Source: Phoenix dactylifera
Taxonomy: Eukaryota; Streptophyta; Magnoliopsida; Arecales; Arecaceae
Length of the DNA: 64,000 bases
Assembly (NCBI RefSeq): GCF_009389715.1
Contig: NW_024068008.1
Span: 186,001 to 250,000 of the forward strand
Direction: 5' to 3'
Position 1 is the stretch's first letter. The number at the start of each line of letters is the position of its first letter. Under the pieces are notes generated by a model, which saw only the letters and a list, made by a program, of their open reading frames with translations, was not told the origin of the DNA and made no database searches. The translations under genes and the position numbers were made by a program. Positions 55,624-64,000 of this stretch are shown in pieces.

Positions 55624-57050
55624 TCTCCCCCTTTTTGATGATGACAAAACTTGGAGTATATGCAATATAAAATATATTGTGTTCTAGAAGTAATACATAG
55701 CTAAGTTGCTTTAGATTTAATCATCTTAACACAATCAACATATTTCAATTTAAGCTGATTTGTATTCAATTCAAAACACAAAGCATTATGAGCATATACT
55801 TAGATATTTCTCCCCCTTTTTGACAACATCAAAAAGATAGTGAAACATAAAGCACAAAGATCAGAATGCTCATATATTTCTTTTTCTTATTGTACTCTGA
55901 TTTGCATGTCAAATTATTGCGAGGATATGAATCATATAACTCAAGGCAATAATATTAGAATCAGATTAATGAGCATAGATCAGAGCCAATTAAGATAATT
56001 TCAGAGCAGAACACATCGAATGTGATTTCAAGAAGTTTTCTAATTTGATACCACAGATAGTTTTCTAATCAAGTGTAGGTGGAATCTTTCTTAAATTAAT
56101 TCAAGAAGTACCACAAATGATATTCAAGGAAAACACGAATGGAAATCTAACCTCTCTTCAATAATAAGTATGAAAGCTTGTTCATTTAAGATTTTTTGCC
56201 CAATCTATTAAGTATTTTATCAACATGAGAGCAATTTAATTAATTTTCAGAGTATAAGATCAAAACTTACATACTTGAAAAACATATCATCATGTTGGAT
56301 CATTAATTCTTAATGACTTCAAAGTTCTTTTATGATAGTAAGAGCATTGGGGCACAAATACCAAAATATGAAATCATGCAATTTTTGATGTATCTTAGAG
56401 CATACATAAAATTCAAAGCTTTGAAGGTTCTTTTAGAGCTCTTTTAAAGACTTTATTCCTTTAAAAAAAAAACACATTTTGGTACATATAATAATGAACT
56501 GGTACAATATTGAAGTTCTAAAGAGCAAGCCAATTAGGACTCATTAGTGAAGTTCAAAATAGATTTTCTAAGAGATACTCAAGAAAATTTAACACATTAT
56601 TCTCCCCCTTTTTCATTAAATTAGAGGCTCTTATGATTTGCAATTTGGTTCATGAGTGATGCATAAGATATACTAACCAACTAACACGCCTCAATGGTGT
56701 ATCATAAAGATTTTCAGATGATACATATTGGAGAGTATTAGGATCACTTTTCATTTAGTATTCTTTCCCTCTTCTTTAGTTATAGATTTATGGGATTAAG
56801 TTCCATTTAAGAGTTAGAATTTGAAGATAATGTTCAATAAAATTGTCAATCTCAAAAATATATTTTCTATAAGTTTCAGCTTATTTTCATAAGACTCAAG
56901 GTTTGAGATAAGACAGCCTTTATAGAGCTCATCTCAAGGTAATTAAAGCATGTCTTGCAATATAAGAGGTTCATCAAAATCAATCCAGAAAATTCAAGGT
57001 ATGCATTAAAGTATCTTTAGGATAAGATATCTAAATCTCCCCCTCAAAAG
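55624..57050 (-). promoter_or_regulatory. Multiple polypurine tracts of the minus Sirevirus
   Basis: CTCCCCC followed by a T-run or similar occurs next to the LTR (55,624) and again at about 55,809, 56,601 and 57,036 (the last weaker). That is AAAAAGGGGGAGA on the element strand. Multiplied polypurine tracts upstream of the 3' LTR are a described Sirevirus hallmark and prime plus-strand DNA synthesis. Confidence 0.7.
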
Positions 57051-59883
57051 ATGCATTCCTCTTTAATCATTCTTTTCTTTTGTTGAATTTCAGATTTTAA
57101 TGACAAGCGTGAATAAAACTGAAATTCTATGATATCGAGAATGTAGAGTGATCAAGAATTATTCAAAATTTATAGCAATCACCCTTTTTAATCTTTCAAG
57201 AACAAGTTATGCTTTCTCTTAATCTTAGAGAAAATGTATAGAAATATTAATCAGAAAATGATTCATTTGAAGCTCAGTTTCTTTCAAAAGCATTTACATT
57301 TTCTTTCTTTTAGAGTCATTTGAGTGAGCTAAAATATTTCTAGCTTTAAGATGATTCACTCTATATATATTCTGATGGAAATCTTTAAGAATGTAGGAGA
57401 GAAAAACATATAGATGATCATTGAGGTATATATATTTATAGAACTCAATTTCTTAATCATAGTTTTTCACCAATGTATTCATAAAACACAATAAATCTTT
57501 TTAATATCAAAATAAGATCATATATTTAAAAATATTTGTTTGCAATTAAGATCATTGAAAGACACATCATTTAGACCAATATTAGTACACTTTAAGGATA
57601 AGAAAAGATATGTTTCGGATGCGTATCGAGACAATCAACCAAGGCGTCAAAATTAATTCTGTTTTTCTTATATTAAAATTTTTATTTAGAAATCATATTG
57701 AGTTATTCTCCTGAATGACATGATCATAGAAGCATATAACTAAGGTTACAAAGATGTAATGATATAAGCATTTTTAAGTTAAGTTTAAGCTTTTATACAA
57801 AATCAGATTCTGAATTTTCATAAGAATTTCCAAGAAGGCTTTCACAATTATAATTTGAGATATGTATCTTCTACATTGTAGCTCATCTTAAATCACTAAG
57901 ATTGAAAACACATATTTCAATAACATTCGAGCACTTTCAGAATCTTTGTATTTAATATTGAGTTTCGATACAAAATAAAGGATATTTTAACAAGTATTAG
58001 GACATTATGTATCAAAGTTAGGCAAGTAGAAAGATAGATCAAGATCAATTCATTTTGCCTAAATAGAAATATCCTTCTCTTCTTCTTTTTGTAAATCTAT
58101 TTAACTTTCAAAGATAATCGTGAATGATAAAACTAAAATTTCTTTTTAATATTACTTAAAAAAAAAACTTTATGTAGTATTTTAAACATTCAAGCATTGG
58201 AACACAAGTTAGTTTGAGGCAAGGGTGAAGCAAAGACTTGTGAGCAAAGTTAAGACATATTCCAAGTTAAAACATAATTCAATCAACTTATCCAAGCATG
58301 GAGCATTACAAAATATTGAGAACCCATAATTCAAAACATCATGCTACATGCAAAATATATTATGTGTTAAGTCATGCATTAAAATATTAAGAACAAGCAT
58401 GTCAAGGATCAAAATCAATTCTTTTCAAATAAACTCCTCCTATTTAAACATTATCTTGCAATGATTTCATCCTTAAAGTGTGTTTTCAAGTGATTAAAAA
58501 TTTGACTTGATTCTTCTTATATACTTTCATTAACTTTGTCTTTCATTTTTACTTTCTTATGCTCTATACTCTATTTGCTCCCTATCCAGTGGAGTTGGGA
58601 AGGGGCACGAGGTACTACCACTAGCCTCCCTCTTGTGCCGTCCCTAATATGCCCTACACCGAATAGTTGGGTCAAATAGTGCCGGGTACTACCACTAGCC
58701 TCCCCATTGGCACCATCCCTATGATGAGCAATATAGAAATGTTAAAAAGTTTTTACTTCAAACTCTTCCTGTTTAAGTGTAATTAATTGCGGATTTTATC
58801 CCTTTCGCGAGTCTCATAAATGTCCCAAATATATTATGCTTGTTTTGCTTTTCCTTAAGATTGAAGTATTTGCCTTTACTTAGATTTTACTTCTCTTGAA
58901 TAATATATATTTTCTTTTCTTTATCTCTCTCTCTCTTTTCGTTATTCTCAAGTAATTTACATGAAAGAGCAGAATAAAGAAATAATCTTATGTATCATAT
59001 AGATGTATATCATGCAAACAACATTTTCATTGTGCTCAAGGATTCATAATTTCTCACAAGTCATTTTAAATCAAAATTTTAAGCATACACTTGTGTATTT
59101 CATGGTTATGACATAGGCAAAGATATATTTTAGTTTGGGCAAACCATGAAACAATTTCTAAAAGTATAAGTCAATCAATATATATAGATATAGACATGAT
59201 ATCAAAAATTAATAATTTAAAGACCTTAATCATGCCATAATAAGATTTAAGTTATTGACTTTGCTCAATTAATTTATGAGAGAAGTATCTAGAATTACAA
59301 ATTCATTCTGCATTCTTCAGTCAAATACCTACTAGATTTCTTATGTATGAACTTTTGGCTGAAGAAGGTCTTCTCTCTTGTTTGCATGTGAATGTTTAGT
59401 GTATGAAGATATCCTTCAAGTTGAAATCTCTCATTTTCTTGCTCAAGGATCCTGCATTATTAACAAGATTCTTTTCTTTCTTGAAGGAAAGTCATTAGTT
59501 TCTTCAAGATACAAAACATTCATCCAACATATTTTTTATTTTTTTTTTTAACTATATGACTCAATATAAGATATGACAATAGTTGCATGTTGAGTCACTT
59601 TACTCAAGAGATTGCCTAAATATAAGCAAGCACATATCACTTGAACTAAAGAGATAGTTTCATTAACCAAGATAGTTCAAGGACAAGCATGTGAGGCAAT
59701 AGGAAGATTTATCAAGGTCAAATCAATTTCTTATTTTCAAAATCGATTTAGTTTAGATTTTATTTGCTTAAGATAATTGTCAATAAGACATGCTAGTTAA
59801 GTTTTAATCAACTTATCTTAAACGGTTGTTTCTATCAAAATTCAGATTATGATTTATTTGTTATCAATAAAATATGTGTGGAG

Positions 59884-61757
59884 TGATTGATTAAAACTCC
59901 ATTTGATTTTGATGAGCTCAAAGCATTTGAGTATATCTTGTGATTACTAATGAATTCAATTGAGTGTTTCAGTGAAAATCCTGTCCAAGTGTCTCTAGAT
60001 TTGGTTCATAGTATTTTGGATAAGGTAAGAAGTCTGCTGAACCAAAGTCTGAGACTCGAGTCGACTCCCGAGTATCACGAGTCGACTCCAAGCGTATCAA
60101 GTTCACTGGCACGAGCTCGAGTCGACTCCAGATCAGTACGAGTCGACTCCGACTGAGAACAGACAGAAGGACAGAAAGCTTCAACTCAGAAATTGTCAAT
60201 GAGTAGACTCCCGAAGTGCGCGAGTCGACTCCAATGTTCAACGAGTCGACTCCAGGGTAGTAAGAGTCGACTCCAAGAGAAACACAAAGAAAAGTCAGAG
60301 AGCAGTTTTCGGGTCTGAGATTCGAGTCGACTCCAGTGGAACGCGAGTCGACTCCAATGGTTGGCAGGTCGACTCCAAAGAAGGTAAGAGTCGACTCTCA
60401 GAGGAACACAAGGAAAAAGTCAGAGAACGATTTTCGGACTCTGAGATTCGAGTCGACTCCCGCAGTACGCAAGTCGACTCCGAGACTGAGCGACCATCAA
60501 CAGACAGAAGACCAACTTTCGGAAACTGAGAGCCGAGTCGACTCCAAGGAAGTTCGAGTCGACTCCAAGACTGGATGAGCCAAAAGACAGAGAATCGGGA
60601 GTTCGGGCTCTGAGATTCGAGTCGACTCCCAGGACAGTTGAGTCGACTCGAGTGGACAAAATTCAAAATTGGATCCACGGACTTCAGTGGATGAGCCGAC
60701 TCCAAAATTGCCAGGTCAGCTCCAGAAGTTGGCGAGTCGACTCCAGGTCAAGACGAGTCGACTCCCAGTCTAGACGGCAACTTTAATTCAAATTTGGAAC
60801 AGTTGCCAAGTCGACTCCGGAAAAGCGTGAGTCGACTCCTGCTACAGCCGAGTCGACTCCTGATCGCGCGAGTCGACTCCAACCCACCAACGGTCATATT
60901 GTCAGGCTGCGCAGAGTGTGCAGAACGGCCAGAAAAAGCAGAGTAACGGCTAGTTTCCGTGGGGGTTGGCTTAAATAGCCACAGAGGACTGTAGCAAGGC
61001 AGAGAACAGAGATTCCACTCCAAGCATTCAAGTTTTCAAGCTCTCCAAGTGCTCTTAAACGAAAAAGGGAAGATCTGCATTTACTGCTCCAACAACTTCT
61101 TCCCAACAATCAAAGCTTCCTCCTCCTGCATTCAAGTCGACCACTCTTTCAAGAGGAGACCGGAGTTCCAGAAGCCATACCTCTTCACCAGCTTAAAAGC
61201 GTTTGAGGGCTTCTAACTCCTTTACGATTATATTGTTTTAAATCTGCTTTTTGAGAAGCTATTTTCTGTTTTCTTCTATCTCTTGTATTTACTTGATTCA
61301 ATCGGGGGATTGAATCAAGGGGTTTAAGGTTGGTTGGTGAGCCATGTTAAAACCAACGTGTGTAAGGGTTTGATTGTGAGCCCGGGAAAACAATCGGGGT
61401 TGGTTCTAGTCGGTGAGCCTGGAAAAACCGACCGAGTTCGTTGTGAGCTCGTAAAACAACAAGTTTGGTTGTGAGCTTGCAAAACAACCGGCTGTAATCC
61501 AAGGGGGTTATAGTGAAATTCCCAAGTGAGACTTGGAGAGTGGACGTAGGAGCAAGGGTTAGCTCCGAACCACTATAAAACTTTGTGTTTGTAGTGCATT
61601 GTCTCTCATCTTCTTCCCCGCACATTACTCACAGCACTAGGCTTTAATTAAATAACTTGCTATAGTTTTTAATTAATCATCCACAAAGTTTTAATTAGCC
61701 AAATTATTTTAAAAACCCAATTCACCCCTCCCTCTTGGGTTGTCTATCTGGGCAACA
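59884..61757 (+). repeat. 5' LTR of a plus-strand Sirevirus, about 1.87 kb
   Basis: The start is placed by homology to the other LTR (TTTGATTTTGATGAGCTC matches TTGATTTTGATGATC); the exact first base (59,884 or 59,888) is uncertain. It ends ATCTGGGCAACA at 61,757, followed by the primer site. Confidence 0.8.
60055..60880. repeat. Array of GAGTCGACTC palindromes in the plus Sirevirus LTR
   Basis: About 20 exact GAGTCGACTC copies, mostly in the context CGAGTCGACTCC, with several one-mismatch variants in about 825 bp. The same array occurs in the inverted LTR at 54,716-55,390. Confidence 0.9.
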
Positions 61758-61759
61758 AG

Positions 61760-61772
61760 TGGTATCAGAGCC
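61760..61772 (+). other. Primer binding site (initiator tRNA-Met)
   Basis: TGGTATCAGAGCC lies two bases after the LTR end and is the standard Ty1/copia primer site complementary to initiator tRNA-Met. Confidence 0.95.
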
Positions 61773-61806
61773 AAAAACTCTTCCACTCAAGAGTTAAAAG
61801 ATCAAA

Positions 61807-63588
61807 ATGACAACCCCATTTGGATCTTCTCACATTGAGGGTCAGTCCACCCAAAGACCCCCTTTCTTCAATGGATCTGACTACTCATACTGGAAGGCTA
61901 GGATGAGAATATTCATCCAAGCCCAAGACTATGAGATGTGGTCCATTGTAGTAAATGGGCCATACATCCCATCCATTTACGTAGATGGTGTTAAGGTACC
62001 TAAACTAGAAATGGACTGGGATGAACATGACATGAGGAAGGCACAATTAAACTCTAAAGCAATGAATGTCTTCTATTGTGCCTTAGACCGTAATGAATTC
62101 AATAGGATTTCAACTTGTAATTCAGCAAAAGAAATTTGGGACAGACTTGAAGTGACCCATGAGGGCACGAATCAAGTCAAGGAATCCAAAATAAACATCT
62201 TGGTTCATAAATATGAACTATTTAAAATGGATTCAAATGAAACAATCACATCCATGTTCACTAGGTTTACTGATATTGTCAATGGTCTAAAAAGCCTTGG
62301 CAAGAACTATACTAACAGTGAGCTTGTCAGGAAAATCCTTCGGTGTCTACCGAGGTCGTGGGAAGCTAAAGTGACAGCAATCCAAGAAGCCAAGGACTTG
62401 AACAAGCTACCACTTGAGGAGCTTCTTGGATCCCTCATGACGCACGAGCTCACCATGAAACAACACAACGAGGAAGAGTCATCCCATAAGAAAAAGGTAA
62501 TAGCCCTTAAATCTACATCTTCTAACAAGGACTTGTCTTGCAGCAGCAGCTGTGAAGAAGAAGAAGATGAGGAAGATGGTGGTGAGGCTCTTCTTGTGCG
62601 CAAGTTCAAAAAATTCATCAACCACAAGAAGTCCTATCATCAAAGGAGAGGCCCCTCAAATTCCTACCGCAAAGACAAAGGTAAGGAAAGGGAAAATGAG
62701 GGGATTGGTTGTTACGAGTGCAAGAAGCCGGGTCACATAAGAGCGGAGTGCCCCTTACTGAAGAAGGGGAGTAAGTACAAGAAGAAAAAGGCACTTGTCA
62801 CTACCCTATCGGACTCCGACTCATCATCCTCCTCATCAGATGATGAACAAGAAGAGAAGGCCAATTTCTGTTTCATGGCCAACGAAAACGAGGTAACTTC
62901 CGACACGCATCCTGATTTTTCTTTTGATGAACTTTATGATGCATTTAATGAATTAATGGTAGAATATAAGGCTATAAATCTTAAGAATAAAGAACTGAAA
63001 ATAACTAATCAATCATACCTACATAAATACGATAAATTAGTTAAGGATAAGGATTTAATCACCAAAGAAAATATAGAACTTAAAACAAGCAACCAACTTT
63101 TAACTCAAAAGACCAACACCTTAACTAAAGAAAATGAAAAACTAACTAAGGAATTTTCAGAACTTAAAAAATATAAACAAACCTTAGATAAGGATCTTAC
63201 TAAAGAACTTAATGATCTAAAAGCCGAAAATCAGACACTAACTAAAGAACTTAACAAATACAAACCCTTAGTTGAAAGATTTACCTATAGTTCTGAAAAA
63301 TTAAACATGATACTAAATAGTCAACGTGCAGTGTTTAATAAAGCCGGTTTAGGATATAAACCAAGAAATAAGCAAAAACTTCTTAGTAACTTCTTTGTTA
63401 AAGCTGGGGAAACAAAAACTAAGAAAATAACCTGCTTTTGTTGTGGTACAGTAGGCCATAAAGCAAATGTATGTAATTTTAGGAAAAGTAAAACTAAAAG
63501 AAAAATTAAAAGGGTATGGGTTCCAAAAGGAACCAACTTGACTAACCATGAAGGACCCAAGAAAACTTGGGTACCTAAGATGACATGA
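61807..63588 (+). CDS. Sirevirus gag polyprotein, intact, 593 residues
   Basis: Nucleocapsid/capsid protein of the retrotransposon. The start MTTPFGSSHIEGQSTQRPPF follows the primer site by about 35 bp. An N-terminal DUF4219/UBN2-type capsid region (YWKARMRIFIQAQDYEMWSI) spans roughly residues 20-215. A first CCHC knuckle CYECKKPGHIRAEC is near 300. A Ser/Asp/Glu-rich stretch follows, then a long Lys/Glu/Leu coiled coil near 380-500 with TKENEKL/TKELN repeats. A second knuckle CFCCGTVGHKANVC is near 542. The product ends WVPKMT. Two knuckles and a coiled coil in an unusually long gag are typical of the SIRE lineage. Confidence 0.95.
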   Translation: MTTPFGSSHIEGQSTQRPPFFNGSDYSYWKARMRIFIQAQDYEMWSIVVNGPYIPSIYVDGVKVPKLEMDWDEHDMRKAQLNSKAMNVFYCALDRNEFNRISTCNSAKEIWDRLEVTHEGTNQVKESKINILVHKYELFKMDSNETITSMFTRFTDIVNGLKSLGKNYTNSELVRKILRCLPRSWEAKVTAIQEAKDLNKLPLEELLGSLMTHELTMKQHNEEESSHKKKVIALKSTSSNKDLSCSSSCEEEEDEEDGGEALLVRKFKKFINHKKSYHQRRGPSNSYRKDKGKERENEGIGCYECKKPGHIRAECPLLKKGSKYKKKKALVTTLSDSDSSSSSSDDEQEEKANFCFMANENEVTSDTHPDFSFDELYDAFNELMVEYKAINLKNKELKITNQSYLHKYDKLVKDKDLITKENIELKTSNQLLTQKTNTLTKENEKLTKEFSELKKYKQTLDKDLTKELNDLKAENQTLTKELNKYKPLVERFTYSSEKLNMILNSQRAVFNKAGLGYKPRNKQKLLSNFFVKAGETKTKKITCFCCGTVGHKANVCNFRKSKTKRKIKRVWVPKGTNLTNHEGPKKTWVPKMT

Positions 63589-63601
63589 TTTGCTTGTGTA
63601 G

Positions 63602-64000
63602 GAGTGTCTTGCAGCCAAGGTCAACAAAAATTGCTGGTATTTGGATAGTGGCTGCTCAAGGCACATGACGGGTGATAAAGACCAATTTTTCACCCTTGAA
63701 GCTAAGAAGGGAGGTGCTGTGACGTTTGGAGACAACAACCAAGGTCACATCATTGGTATTGGAAAAGTTCAAATCACCCCTTCTACTTTTATAGATAATG
63801 TTAGATATGTTGATGGTCTTAAGCATAACTTGTTAAGCATCAGTCAATTATGTGATAAAGGATATGATGTTATGTTTAAACCATCACTATGTATTATAAC
63901 AAATCCTAATGATAATAGCTTAGTTTTTAAAGGGATTAGACGTGGAAATGTATATGTTGTAGACCTAGAAGATCTTGCAAAACATAACCAATGTCTAGTT
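63602..64000 (+). CDS. Sirevirus pol, N-terminal part (protease), truncated by the window edge
   Basis: It is open from just after a TAG at 63,599-63,601 to the window end, in the +1 frame relative to gag. The protease active site lies in WYLDSGCSRHMTGD (about 63,635), followed by DNVRYVDGLKHNLLSISQLC. That is the standard copia protease/pre-integrase region. Because the frame is closed upstream by the TAG, expression needs recoding, readthrough, splicing or an internal start. Confidence 0.9.

Larger units (their letters stand above)
53671..59883 (-). mobile_element. Minus-strand Sirevirus copia element, 3' portion, inserted in the gypsy element
   Basis: This comprises the LTR above plus about 4.3 kb of AT-rich post-pol sequence (55,623-59,883) with no ORF over 70 codons. 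Repeated polypurine-tract-like words lie near the LTR. It ends where the plus-strand LTR begins, so pol, gag and the 5' LTR should lie beyond the second element. A degenerate duplication TACTACCACTAGCCTCCC occurs at about 58,612 and 58,687. The candidate target duplication on this side is GTGAG (53,666-53,670). Confidence 0.75.
59884..64000 (+). mobile_element. Plus-strand Sirevirus (Ty1/copia), 5' LTR, gag and start of pol; continues past the window
   Basis: LTR, tRNA-Met primer site, a long gag with two zinc knuckles and a coiled coil, then protease in the +1 frame. The order and gag type are those of the SIRE/Maximus lineage. The gag is uninterrupted, so the copy may be young. Autonomy cannot be judged from this window. 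Confidence 0.9.

Overview
The window reads as a repeat-dense stretch of a monocot nuclear genome. The base composition is AT-rich, genes have GT-AG introns, and it carries Sirevirus-type Ty1/copia elements, CACTA transposons, Tourist-like MITEs, TRIMs and F-box/FBD genes. A palm is my best guess, but that is inference. No rRNA, tRNA, CRISPR array or bacterial-type feature was seen. Only one ordinary host gene looks intact.

Layout. 1-228 is the end of a CACTA element. 229-7,376 is intergenic DNA with a purine-rich tract and old duplications. 7,380-10,380 is a complete CACTA element (family A, TSD TGC) holding captured host exons from CDKA and mitochondrial cytochrome c1. 10,724-13,905 is a decayed copia element, followed by a GC-rich repeat block (13,910-15,130). 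16,363-18,581 is a broken F-box/FBD gene. 18,989-24,801 is a second CACTA family (family B, TSD TAT) carrying three pectin acetylesterase exons; inside it sits another family A element (21,489-22,878, TSD TGA) carrying the 5' part of a DUF630-type gene. 27,200-28,300 is a gypsy pol remnant. 29,769-31,744 and 41,655-42,093 hold three members of one TRIM family. 32,167-34,166 is the intact F-box/FBD paralog. 36,065-37,690 is a large foldback element. 44,087 to the right edge is a nest: CACTA-A with a broken Ptta transposase-type gene, interrupted at 49,754 by a gypsy element, which is interrupted at 53,671 by a minus-strand Sirevirus, which abuts a plus-strand Sirevirus with an intact gag (61,807-63,588).

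Main point. On the minus strand of the CACTA element at 7,380-10,380, six potential exons keep one reading frame. They run from the native CDKA start codon (MDQ, then the exon with GEGTYG and PSTAIRE), through three cytochrome c1 exons including the CASCH heme site, into the last exon of the transposon's own Ptta gene. The predicted product is 249 residues. One junction needs a 48-nt intron, which is short for a plant and is the main doubt. The other two captures (pectin acetylesterase, DUF630) are also oriented with the transposon's own gene. An empty copy of the insertion site, about 0.5 kb upstream of the element, confirms its boundaries.
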